From positions 62,001-126,000 of the forward strand of contig JAWKNK010000008.1 in the NCBI GenBank assembly GCA_041391745.1: DNA of 64,000 bases. Direction: 5' to 3'. How positions within the stretch are numbered: the first letter of the stretch is position 1; every line of letters starts with the position of its first letter. This document shows positions 16,074-26,100 of this stretch, one piece after another. The notes below the pieces were generated by a model that saw nothing but the letters and a program-made list of their open reading frames with translations, did no database searches and was not told the DNA's origin. A program made the translations under genes and the position numbers. The DNA comes from JAIXWP01 sp041391745 (GTDB taxonomy: Bacteria > Bacteroidota > Bacteroidia > Flavobacteriales_D > Sanyastnellaceae).

Positions 16074-18286
16074 ATGAACAGACTTTACACTCTCTTGCTC
16101 ATTTTATCATGCTTTTCAGCTACTGCTCAACGTTTCGAATGGGTGTCTTTTACTCCACTCACTTCAGGAAATTCGGGGAGTGGAGCGCTGCATGTTGCGA
16201 CGGATCCGGACAATAATATTTATACCGTTTCAGTATTTAATGACCCAATAATTGTGGGAGAGGATACTTTATATCATGGCGGAAACTTTAACCGACCTGA
16301 TATCGTGGTTACCAAATGGAATGAGGCTGGTGAGGTAATGGCCTACCGTCATTTTTACAACTTTTCGACCAATGGAAACCCTGATCCGCAGGATATGGAA
16401 TTTGACTTGGAAAATAACCATTTGCTCGTTTCCATTTCCTCTCTCTATCCAGGAACACCTGTTACCTTGGTAGGAAATGATGAACAAGAAGACATGCCCT
16501 TAGAAATTTTTACAGGATCAGTAATGCGTTTTGATACGGATTTGAATTTTGTTTCAAAACAAGACATTCCGGGTGGCGCAACGTATAGCGCTCCAATAGC
16601 GGTGAAGGATGGTTTTATTTACGCCTCTCAAGGATATGTGAGCACTATTTCTAAAATTGATGCAGACAATAATGTGATTTGGTCATTACCCTCTACTGCA
16701 AGCATGGCATCGTTTAACGGTGCGGACATAGTGGTAACCGATGATGATTTTCTATATGTGTTAGGATACTATATGGATGGGTTCAATACGAATCAATCGG
16801 TAACTTTAGGAGGGGTCACTGTAACGCCACCTTCTGGAGGTGCTAGTTATATGATTGTCTTTAAATTGGATTTAGATGGAGTTGTGGTTGAAGGCAGAAG
16901 CGTGGCTATCGCTACCAGTTATCTCAACCCTATTCGTATTACTTCAGATTCGGACAACAATCTATACATTGCTTCGGGGTATGCTATTCCAGACCAAGTG
17001 ATTGGTGATTTTACGTTGGGTCCACTAACGGGAAGTACGGATGGTTTTGTGGTAAAGTTGACCGACTTCGAGCCTCAATGGGTGACCGAATTACACCATA
17101 CTGGCACTAATCTGGAAATGCGCGATATCGTTGTAAATGAAAATGGAAAGGTCAGCGTAATTGGACTTTATGGAGGCACTGCCAATATTGGCGGTACACA
17201 GTTGCCAAGTTCATCATTCGGTACTGGATTTTTAGTACAAATGAATGATGAGACTGGAGAAATAGGATACGCTACCAATTTCGGTTCGTTGAGGCGGGTA
17301 CCGGTCGCCCATATTCTATGGCGATGATTGGTGATAAGTATTATTCGGCAGGCCAGTCGTTTGGATCAAGTTTGAACAACAATCCAAACGCTGCGGCATA
17401 CGGCTGTTTTCACAACACAAGAGCACAAGCTTACCTCACTTACTTTCACGACGTACCTGCCATTGATCCTACTGTGAGCTTGTCGTTCGAAGCTCCGCTT
17501 TTAACTGCAACAGCAAATGCTCCTGAAGCAACGTTCCAATGGTATTTGGATGGCGTATTGCTAGAAGATGAAACAGAAAGTTCGATTAATCCAGATGCGG
17601 ATGGTGTATATGAAGTGGAAGTGACATTGTTTGGCTGTACTGCAAACGATCAATATCAATACTGTTTTGTAGCAGGCACCGATGAAGTAGATGCGTGCAA
17701 CAGCTATACCTGGATTGATGGCAACACCTACATGGAAGATGTGGACAATGTAACCTATTCATTGGTTTCATCTACAGGTTGTGATTCATTGGTGACATTG
17801 AACTTACATATACATCAAGTTGATTTAGGCGTGAGTGTTTCAGGCAATGATATTTCATCCAACTACGCTGGTGCTTCGAGCTATCAGTGGTATGAATGTG
17901 GTGAGAAGTTCGCGTTTATTGATGGCGCAGACGAACAGACTTACACAGTAGAAGGTTCAGGAGAATATGCAGTACAAATCACCACAGATTTTTGCGAATT
18001 GATGTCCGATTGCGGTGAAGTCATTTTTATCGGATTGGAAGAAAACGAAGGATGGAATATTTCACTTTATCCAAACCCTGCTTCTGACTTCATCGTAGTT
18101 GATAAGCTTCAAGGTAAAAATGAAATTCGTATTCTTGATACCAGCGGTCGCCTCATTCAGGGCATGATAGCTACCAACTCCACGCAATATATTTCTCTTG
18201 AAGATTTATCAGCAGGAATCTACTTCATTCAAATCGATTCAGGCACCACACTGCACACACTGAAGTTTGTGGTGGAGAAATTTTAG
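16074..18286 (+). pseudogene. T9SS type A sorting-domain protein, split by one frameshift
   Basis: Two overlapping frames (16074-17327 and 17318-18286) read as one protein of about 737 residues. The first has a signal peptide (MNRLYTLLLILSCFSATAQ) and SBBP-like propeller repeats such as GFVVKLTDFEPQWVTEL. The second has the DACNSYTWIDGNTYMED module common in secreted Bacteroidota proteins, and ends in a T9SS C-terminal domain: SLYPNPASDFIVVD, then LDTSGRLIQ and GIYFIQI. The frames join if one T is added at 17289-17290, giving GSFEAGTGRPYSM across the joint. The product would be a cell-surface or secreted protein of unknown target. Without the second half it could not be sorted by T9SS. Confidence 0.85.
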
Positions 18287-18510
18287 TTCATGGATCGTGG
18301 ATCGTGGTTCATGGATCGTGGATCATGGATTGTCGAAGGATGATTCATGATTCATTATTCATAATTCGTGGTTCATAGTTCGTGGTTCATAGATAGTTGA
18401 AGGATGATTCATAATTCATGATTCATATTTCAGAACTACTCCTACACTCTCTTGTTCACTTGAATCCTTGAATCCTCGTCTCCTTCATGAATCGCGGTCG
18501 AAGGCCGCGG
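18287..18510. repeat. Low-complexity word array after the T9SS gene
   Basis: Degenerate tandem words: TTCATGGATCGTGG repeated with small changes (18289-18335), GATTCATGATTCATTATTC (18340-18360), TTCGTGGTTCATAG, and later CTTGAATCCTTGAATCC (18459-18475). The TCATGGATCGTGG word is the reverse complement of the last block of the 56-62 kb composite elements. A GTCGAAGG word and a short hairpin GCGG-TCGAAGG-CCGC (18494-18508) close the array. No gene is contained. Confidence 0.65.
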
Positions 18511-18904
18511 GAAGTTCCAATTCTCCAATAATTCCAAATAATATTTTTTGATTAAAGTGGGGAGGCTTGAGCAAAAATTCCTGTCATCCATTCCAAAAGT
18601 AGATATGTGGTGAACTGCTAGCAATTGTGGAACCTTGTAGACATGGAACTACTACAAAAAAGGAAGAAATAATTCTTTGTGAATTTACTTATAAATTACA
18701 TCACAGTTATCTCTTTAAAAACAAGTAATTTTTGATTTAAAATATTTGAAACGCCAATACTGAATCTAGAGAACTTATGATTTTCGGTCAGTAATTCGCG
18801 TGTCTCACAGAAGATTAATATTTCGTGTTAGATATTTTTTAGTTTTACTAAGCCGAAAATTAAAACTAACTTCCTCCTGCCGCTAGGAGGATGCTATCTA
18901 CGCT
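18511..18904. other. Gene-free AT-rich gap with SD-occluding hairpin at its end
   Basis: Apart from the last 35 bp I see nothing specific. At 18872-18891, TCCTCCT-GCCGCT-AGGAGGA forms a perfect 7-bp stem that buries an AGGAGG, unusual in a phylum that rarely uses Shine-Dalgarno sequences. The AGGAGG stands 14 nt before the ATG at 18905. A five-codon frame, MLSTL (18891-18908), overlaps that ATG through ATGA. Confidence 0.45.
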
Positions 18905-20551
18905 ATGAAATATTTCATTTTAATTATAATAGAATTCTTTCTTTTTGCAATACCCTCAAGATGTATTTGTCAAGTCGAGATTCCTGATTCTCTGCGCGGT
19001 AGACCTTGTGATATCGCGAGATTTTGTTTAAGTCAATGTGAACTGAAGTCTCAAACTAATTTTGATCTGAGTACTCGATATTTTTTGGACTACGGTAATT
19101 ACTTGTTCTTATGTGGCGAAAAAGAAAAGAGTATTGAGGTGCTTCAAAGTATCTTAAAGAGGTCTGATCTTAAATATAAAGATGAATTCATTGCAAGTGC
19201 ATGTAAGTCCTTGTCAAGGATTTCGGAAATAGAAGGTAAATATCTAGATTGCGTGTACTACGCCGATACAGCCATTACAATTTCAAGGAATATAGGAAAC
19301 AAGAAAATTGAAGCTGATGCAACTCTGAATAGAGGAAACGGTTTGATAAACCTGAATAGAAATGAAGAGGCCATTGCTTGTTATTATAGAGCGGACGGTA
19401 TCTACAAGGAGTTAGAGGATAGTTCTGGAATGTCTATGGCCCTTGGTAATATTGGTAACTATTATTGTAGAATAAATCAATTTGAAAAAGCATTGCAAAT
19501 TTTCGATTCAGAATTTGAGATAATTCCTTCGAGGGTGCAACTAAATGCTCTTATAACAAATATAGGAAACCGCGCATATGTTAGAATTTCCCTTGGCCAA
19601 TCAGGTGATGAGGTTGAGCAACTTCTGAAAGATTGTCGGAGTATGGCTAGAAATGGAAATTACACTTCTTTATTGAGTTGGGCGCTTAGCCTGTCTGGTT
19701 ACTATTATGTTAATCTAAAAGAGGATTTTCAAAAAGCTAAAGAGTATTATGACGAAGGCTTAAAACTTGCCAAGACCTCAGGAAATGCAATTGAACAATT
19801 TAGAATTATTTCCAGTTTGGCTAGTGTCCATCTGAATCTAAAAAACTATGACAGTTGTAATTATTATTTACCATTAGCTTACAATAAGATAGTCGAATTA
19901 AATGATTCAACCGAACTTTTAAAGTTGCTTAAATTAATGGCAACTTCATATGCAGAAATGAATGATTTCGAAAGGGCTTTTACTTATTATGCCAAATGGG
20001 ATTCTTTGAATGCGATTTTTTTGAGTAGGGAGCGAATCGAGCTACTTTCAAAAATGGAAACGGAATTCGCGAATCAAAAGCTAAGAGCTGAAACACTGGA
20101 GAAAGATTTAGAAATTTCCAACAAGAAAGGAGTAATCTATCTAATGTTCATAATTACAATTATATTATCGGCATTATTTATTTTTTATCGAAAGCGAACA
20201 AGACGAAAACATAAAGAGCAAATATTACTTATTGAAGAATCGATAAAAAGAATTAAGAAGGATAGAAACGAGGAGGTGATTTTTAGTATTGATAGACTGA
20301 AAAAGTGTTTTGGAGTCGCTCACAATTTGAATATTCAAGATTTCGAGTTATTGCTTTTGTTAATTAACTCAAGAGGTCAACTGACAAATCATGTCATGTC
20401 AGAAGAGCTTAAATGGTCCCATGATACATTGCGTTATCACAAAAGAAAAATTGTGCAGGCGATTGGTAAACCGGGTGCAACAAACGAGGAAATTATATCT
20501 GAGATCATAGGGAGATTAGAAAAATATGACACGCAAAAAGCTGATTATTAG
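18905..20551 (+). CDS. TPR-repeat membrane regulator with C-terminal HTH
   Basis: 548 residues. A signal/anchor sequence (MKYFILIIIEFFLFAIPSRC) is followed by about 350 residues of TPR repeats, for example ADATLNRGNGLINLNRNEEA and MALGNIGNYYCRINQFEKA. One membrane segment (GVIYLMFIITIILSALFIFY, ~409-429) and a basic coiled stretch lead to a C-terminal helix-turn-helix (MSEELKWSHDTLRYHKRKI, ~495-515). This periplasmic-TPR/TM/cytoplasmic-HTH layout is common in Bacteroidota and is thought to work as a one-component membrane transcription regulator; the HTH resembles the LuxR/GerE or Trans_reg_C types only loosely. It sits directly upstream of the four-gene run 20650-27143 and may control it (inference). 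Confidence 0.75.
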   Translation: MKYFILIIIEFFLFAIPSRCICQVEIPDSLRGRPCDIARFCLSQCELKSQTNFDLSTRYFLDYGNYLFLCGEKEKSIEVLQSILKRSDLKYKDEFIASACKSLSRISEIEGKYLDCVYYADTAITISRNIGNKKIEADATLNRGNGLINLNRNEEAIACYYRADGIYKELEDSSGMSMALGNIGNYYCRINQFEKALQIFDSEFEIIPSRVQLNALITNIGNRAYVRISLGQSGDEVEQLLKDCRSMARNGNYTSLLSWALSLSGYYYVNLKEDFQKAKEYYDEGLKLAKTSGNAIEQFRIISSLASVHLNLKNYDSCNYYLPLAYNKIVELNDSTELLKLLKLMATSYAEMNDFERAFTYYAKWDSLNAIFLSRERIELLSKMETEFANQKLRAETLEKDLEISNKKGVIYLMFIITIILSALFIFYRKRTRRKHKEQILLIEESIKRIKKDRNEEVIFSIDRLKKCFGVAHNLNIQDFELLLLLINSRGQLTNHVMSEELKWSHDTLRYHKRKIVQAIGKPGATNEEIISEIIGRLEKYDTQKADY

Positions 20552-20649
20552 CGGGTGGTAAATATTTTACCATCTAAATATTTAGATTTGTTTAGGCGAT
20601 TATGAATCTCTTCTGCTAGATTCGTCTTCAATGAAAAACTTCGGATAAG

Positions 20650-21642
20650 ATGCTAAACCGGTCACTTTTAATTGTTATCCTTCTTTTGGTATTTGAGCAG
20701 TCATTTTGTCAGGCTGAAAAGATGAATAATAATGACGTAGTCACTTTAACCCAATTGGGACTAGAGGATGATATCATAATTAAAAAAATAGAATCAAGTC
20801 TCCCAGATTTCGAGTTAACGGAATCGTCAATTATAAATATGCTTCAATCAGGAGTATCGTATAAAGTATTAAGATCAATAATTTATAGACAAGATGGATT
20901 TATTCTGGCTAAGTCATTGGAGCCGGAAGACACCAAATTGGCTAATAATTCGAATTCCCAAGACAACAATATTGTAAAAACTGTTGAGAAAAGACCCAAA
21001 CAAAAGCATGGACATTCCATTAGGTTAGGATTGGGTAATGATTACGGCGCATTGGGAATGGGTTTGTCAATCAACATAGTTGGAAATAAAATTAGACCTT
21101 TAACTTTTGATTTGAATTTAGGAATTAGAAATTATAAAAATATTAAAGTTGCCGATCAGAAGAATTGGAAGAATTTACACAATTGGTATTCTTTCTATCA
21201 TTTCAATCCTGATTATAAAAAATCCAAGTTACAAGGGACAAAAAATGAGATGTCATATTGGGTTGGGTCTTTTGGTTTAACTAAACATATTGGAGAGATT
21301 TTTACAGTCGGCGCTAATTTTGGAGTAAGGGATTGGGTCGTTAGAATTCCTCATGAATTTATTGGATATAGCAATGGATTTGCACTATACCAGCCCAATT
21401 ATGAAGACGCTAAATTCAAACCAATTTTAGGATTTTCATTAAATATTGGGCTCTATGCTCCCATAAACAGAACATTTGCTTTATTTATGAATGGGGGCTA
21501 TTCGAAGATGACTCTAGTTAATTCGGGAAACAAACAGGATGTATACTACGGAGGTTCGGAAGGCTTGCTATTGGGATATCATTGGGAAAGTTTGGTTCAA
21601 GAGAACTTTTTCTTTCAAGGAGGATTTGCAATTAAATTATAG
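20650..21642 (+). CDS. Exported protein: ~55-residue helical domain plus outer-membrane-barrel-like C-terminus
   Basis: 330 residues with a signal peptide (MLNRSLLIVILLLVFEQSFC). Residues ~25-81 carry the domain shared with the next two genes: NNDVVTLTQLGLEDDIIIKK, then FELTESSIINMLQSGVSYKV. After a short linker, the rest (from SIRLGLGNDYGALGMGLSIN) has alternating beta strands with aromatic ends and glycine turns, consistent with a small outer-membrane beta-barrel. Function is unknown. It is followed after 5 bp by the next gene, so the cluster is probably one operon. I know similar short helical segments (G-L-S-x-x-x-I, F-D, G-V-S) from many bacterial exported proteins, but cannot name the family. 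Confidence 0.7.
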   Translation: MLNRSLLIVILLLVFEQSFCQAEKMNNNDVVTLTQLGLEDDIIIKKIESSLPDFELTESSIINMLQSGVSYKVLRSIIYRQDGFILAKSLEPEDTKLANNSNSQDNNIVKTVEKRPKQKHGHSIRLGLGNDYGALGMGLSINIVGNKIRPLTFDLNLGIRNYKNIKVADQKNWKNLHNWYSFYHFNPDYKKSKLQGTKNEMSYWVGSFGLTKHIGEIFTVGANFGVRDWVVRIPHEFIGYSNGFALYQPNYEDAKFKPILGFSLNIGLYAPINRTFALFMNGGYSKMTLVNSGNKQDVYYGGSEGLLLGYHWESLVQENFFFQGGFAIKL

Positions 21643-21647
21643 TAAAA

Positions 21648-22256
21648 ATGAAGTCTTTTATACTACTCGCTTTATTGGGCAGCCTTTCTGTAACTATTTC
21701 TGCACAAGAGGATCTCACTACAATAATCACTAAGGACGGTATGGAGTATTTTGTGTGTGTCAAGGAAATCGATGAAAAGAATATTAAGTTTAGTAATGAT
21801 TGCGCGAATAGTGACGTCACTCAGTTAATTCAGCTTATTCGAGTCTTTATGATTATAGACCCTCATGGGGTTAGAAGTTATTATAGAAACGGTAAATTAG
21901 TTTCAATAAATGACAGACCGCTAAATATTGTGCATGAATTAAAAAGTGAGAATGCGGATTTAACAGTAGCACTGGAAAAATGTAACGAACAAAAAAGAGA
22001 CGAAAATGATACAATGGAGCTTGTGACTTCAAGAGGTCAACAATCCCCTCCATCTTCCAGAACTTCAGAAACCAATTTGACTTTTATTGACAATAGTAAA
22101 CTGGTTGATTTAGTAAAAATCGGAAAATCTGATTCTGAAATTATCGAACTAATTCATCAAACTGAACATAAGTTTGATACTTCAATTGAGTCAATTAAAT
22201 CTATGATGACTCAGGGTGTAAGCTCTGATTTAATTCGCTTTATAATGTCTAATTAA
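21648..22256 (+). CDS. Exported protein with the shared ~55-residue domain at its C-terminus
   Basis: 202 residues with a signal peptide (MKSFILLALLGSLSVTISAQ). The first ~70 mature residues look like a small beta domain (TTIITKDGMEYFVCVKEID), then a charged linker. Residues ~146-202 repeat the shared domain: NSKLVDLVKIGKSDSEIIEL, FDTSIESIKSMMTQGVSSDL. Here it is C-terminal, whereas in the two flanking genes it is N-terminal, which shows that it is a mobile module. Spacing is 5 bp to the previous and 12 bp to the next gene. No enzymatic motif is seen. Confidence 0.65.
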   Translation: MKSFILLALLGSLSVTISAQEDLTTIITKDGMEYFVCVKEIDEKNIKFSNDCANSDVTQLIQLIRVFMIIDPHGVRSYYRNGKLVSINDRPLNIVHELKSENADLTVALEKCNEQKRDENDTMELVTSRGQQSPPSSRTSETNLTFIDNSKLVDLVKIGKSDSEIIELIHQTEHKFDTSIESIKSMMTQGVSSDLIRFIMSN

Positions 22257-22268
22257 AAATTAAACAAA

Positions 22269-23096
22269 ATGCTAAATAAATTCGTTTGCTTTTCTATTCT
22301 GCTCTCCATCAATTTAGGAGTTCAATTATCGTCGTTTGGACAAGAGATATTAAAAAATGAAGATGTGGTATTTATGTTGGGAATAGGACTTTCTGAAGAA
22401 GTCGTTATGACAAAAATCGATGGTACATTCAATGATTTTGACATTTCGATTGTTGGACTAAAAGGATTGAATGATGCTAAAGTTCCGCAGAATGTCATAA
22501 CAGCCGTTGTTAAAGCAGCAAATAACCCGAACTTGAAATATCAAGATCCAAATGATCCGTTAAGTTATCATTCAGGCGGATTTTACTACATAAAAAATAA
22601 GTTACTCGAGCGGTTGGAATTTAGTGCTTATAGTCAAGGTAAAACTTCTGGCAAATACTTGGAAAGTGTTAGTCGGGGACTGGTTGGGCCTAAGATGTCA
22701 ATTATGATATCAGACTCTACATCTAGGCAATCTTTCATAGGTAGTCCAGAATTTTATTTTTATGCAGAAGTCGGTGCTGAAAGTTCATTTCAAGGGTATG
22801 AGGCTCAAAGTCCTAACTCGTTTATTTGTGTAAAATTAGAATCGGATAAGAATGCAAGATCGGTGCAAATTGGAAGCTCTAATATTGATGGGGCAAAATC
22901 TGGTATTGGTGGTGAGTCAACTGTTTCATTTGAGTTCGAGAGATTGAAAGATGGTATATATAGAGTGTATTTCAAAGAGCCTCTAGAAAAAGGGGAATAT
23001 GCATTCATGAATATAGGAAATTTGAGTGTTTACATCAATAATAAAGGTGCTGGTACATCCAATCAAAATCGAGCCTTTGATTTTAGTGTTAATTAA
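22269..23096 (+). CDS. Exported protein with N-terminal shared domain and beta-rich C-terminus
   Basis: 275 residues; the signal peptide ends near LSSFGQ. Residues ~27-83 form the shared domain (NEDVVFMLGIGLSEEVVMTK, DFDISIVGLKGLNDAKVPQ). The remainder contains SPEFYFYAEVGAES and a closing region around LEKGEYAFMNIGNLSVYINN, resembling the beta-sandwich of proteins that describe surface or stress responses, but I cannot assign it. Third member of the tandem trio; the giant SpoIID-type protein starts 12 bp downstream. Confidence 0.65.
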   Translation: MLNKFVCFSILLSINLGVQLSSFGQEILKNEDVVFMLGIGLSEEVVMTKIDGTFNDFDISIVGLKGLNDAKVPQNVITAVVKAANNPNLKYQDPNDPLSYHSGGFYYIKNKLLERLEFSAYSQGKTSGKYLESVSRGLVGPKMSIMISDSTSRQSFIGSPEFYFYAEVGAESSFQGYEAQSPNSFICVKLESDKNARSVQIGSSNIDGAKSGIGGESTVSFEFERLKDGIYRVYFKEPLEKGEYAFMNIGNLSVYINNKGAGTSNQNRAFDFSVN

Positions 23097-23108
23097 ATAT
23101 TTTAAATT

Positions 23109-26100
23109 ATGAAATTATTAAAAACTAAATATTTGAAATCTCTCGGCTTACTTCTCATTGTTCTCTCATTTAGCATTCAAAGTGCTGGGGTGACATTCAT
23201 TTTTGTGGATGCGGAGACTGGTTGTCGATTGAATAATGTTACTGGAGCAATCATTGATGTTAATGGCTCTAATAGATTTGAACTTTCGGGTCAGTTCAAT
23301 ATTCTTGGAGAGTACGACCTTTTTGTGCTTTCAGAAGGTTACAAGGAATTCAATTTTCATTTTATTATTTCTGAAAATCTCGATTCTGATTACGCGTATG
23401 TACTGAATCTCGATAGATCAGACGAATATAGCCAAAGGGAAAATTCAATTCTTAGTGAACAATTGAGTGAAGATTACTTACTCTATCAAGTTTCAGTCGT
23501 AGATGGTTTGACAAGAGAGCCACAACAGGGTGTGAAATTAATGGATGATGCTGGTTTGAGCCTTGGGATTACCGATGCGCGAGGGTTATCTGTAATAAAG
23601 ATTTCCAAAGAAAATGAAAGAATTAATATACACTTTGAAAAAGAAGGATATAGAGAGTTAGTGTCTACAGAACTGGTTGTACCTAACATATATCAAAAGA
23701 AGGTCATTGCCCTTGAAAAAGGTTTTGGCACAGTATACACCTTTGAATTGGATTACTATCGGAATCATTCAAACGGCTTTCAGCTTTTGAATAAATCAGG
23801 TACTCGTAGTTCAAGTAATGGAAATTACTCTGTTTGTAATTTGTCATCTATTTCTGTAGGGTTTCAATCGAGCTCCTTAAGTCCTTGCCCGGATCCTACC
23901 ATTCAATCATGTAATTATATTTGTGGAAGTGCTGAAGTATACACATTAGATACATATACCAAAAAAGTTCTTCCGATGGAGTGGCTGTTGGGGTGGCAAT
24001 CAATTCCCAATGGACTACAAGCTTTCAAGGCTGGTGCAGTAGCAATTAGAACTTTTGGGTCTTGGTACGTGCTCCATCCTCTAAATAATTTCTATGATAT
24101 ATGCAGTTCGACTTGCTGTCAAGTAATTGGTACAAGTACATATTCTATTACGGATCTAGCAGTGGATGAAACTTCGGGATTTTTTCTTTGGGATTCAGAA
24201 AATAATGAAGAAGCTAGAAGTGAATTTACTTCAGAAGGAAATAATTTGAATCCAATTGATAGTGATAATTGTGATTGCATAACCAATACTTGTGGTTGTG
24301 GAAATGGGTATATAGGAAGGTCAAATACGGGAAGTCCTTGTTACTATGATGCGGTAGGTCTGAATCATGAAGGATACGGGCATGGAAGAGGTATGAGTCA
24401 ATTTGGATCTGCGCGATGGGCGAGTGGATTAGATTTAAGTGCTTGGTGTGAAGGGGGAGGACAGTACACGGGAAATGCTCACGGATATGGTATTAAAAAT
24501 TGGGAAGAGATTTTGGAGCATTATTATGGTAATTATTATTCAATAATCCAATGTTCATCCTTTTCAGGAAATTGTGAGGTCGCGATTAATCAGTTCTTAA
24601 TAGATCCTGTCATTGGTAATTGCGAAGAGCCCGTGTTTTTGAATGTGGCAATTCAGAATATTAGTGGCTTTACATTAACAAATCTCGATGTAAGTTATTC
24701 AATTTATAACCTCAATTCTGGACTGGAGTATTTTTTATGTGATTCTCAAGGTACAAATTCAACACTTCAAAACAATGGATTCATGGGGTTTAATTGTGAA
24801 GCTGATTTTAGTGAATTTCCTTGTGGTGAATATTCTCTTTGTTTTATTTTAAGTAGTTATGAATGTGGCATAATGACAGCTCAGTGCTCGGATTTCACTA
24901 TACCTTGTAATTGTAATCAACCTGATGTAGAAATTACGAGTATTTTTTTTCCATATCAACCTGTTGTTGGAGAAGCCAATAATATTTGTGTTCAAATTAC
25001 TAATATAGGAAGCGTAACTCCCAATAGCGACACTGATATAGTGGAGCTCTATATTAATGATGTTAACTTGGGAAGTTTTGATGGACCTGTATTGGTGCCA
25101 AATGATGGAACTTCAATTTGTATTGACTATGTGTTTACTCAATCTGGACTAAATGAAATTTGTGTTGGGATAGAAGAACATGATGAAGAAATCAATTTGG
25201 AAAATAATTATGAGTGTATGACTTTTATAGTAGAGGAGGAACAAATAGAGCAAGATGTTTTCTTTTCTGGTATTCCTCAGGAATTATCTGGTTCATCAAA
25301 CTCAACTTTTTCCTTTGCTTTTGATGTCTGCTATGATGGTGACCAGTCGAATACTATACTTCAGGATGTGGAAGTCAGTTATTTCTTGTCAACCGATTGT
25401 GTTTTAAGTGCAGAGGATGTGTTAATTGGAGCAGGTGTAGCTGATGTTGGAAATAACCAAAGTTGTGTTCAACTTATAGACTTGCTTAATTTACCTACTG
25501 TGGCGTCAGGGGAATATTATTTAATAGTGAACTTAGATTCCAATAATTCTATTCAAGAAACTAATGAATTAAATAATTCAGGTTGTATATCGCTCGTTGT
25601 TGGTAGTAAAGTGGGGAGTATTGATATTGGTGTTGAAAACGGAAGCGTTTCACCGAATAACCCGGAAATTGGAGACAATATTCTACTTGGTTTTGATGTT
25701 TTATTTCTCGGCGGGAATACTAATCTCCTTTCTGTAACTTCGGGATATTATCTTTCCACAGATTGTACTTTCGACCCCAATATAGATTTATTATTAACAA
25801 CAGAAACTAGCGAAATAGGAAGCTCAAATTTATCGCAACATGAATCGTCATTTATGCAAATTCCGACAAACATATCTGAGGGCAACTATTATATATTGTT
25901 CGTAGTAGACAATGAATTTTTAATATCAGAGTCAAATGAAAATAATAATGTGATTTGTCTGCCAATTTTTGTAGGCTCTGACTGTGTGGGACCGGCAATT
26001 CCAGTGTTTTCAAATGGGAACTTAATTACATGCCCGAATGGTACAGTAAGTATTAATTTGGTAGATAACAACTCAAGTTATTTCTGGGGTTTACCCGATG

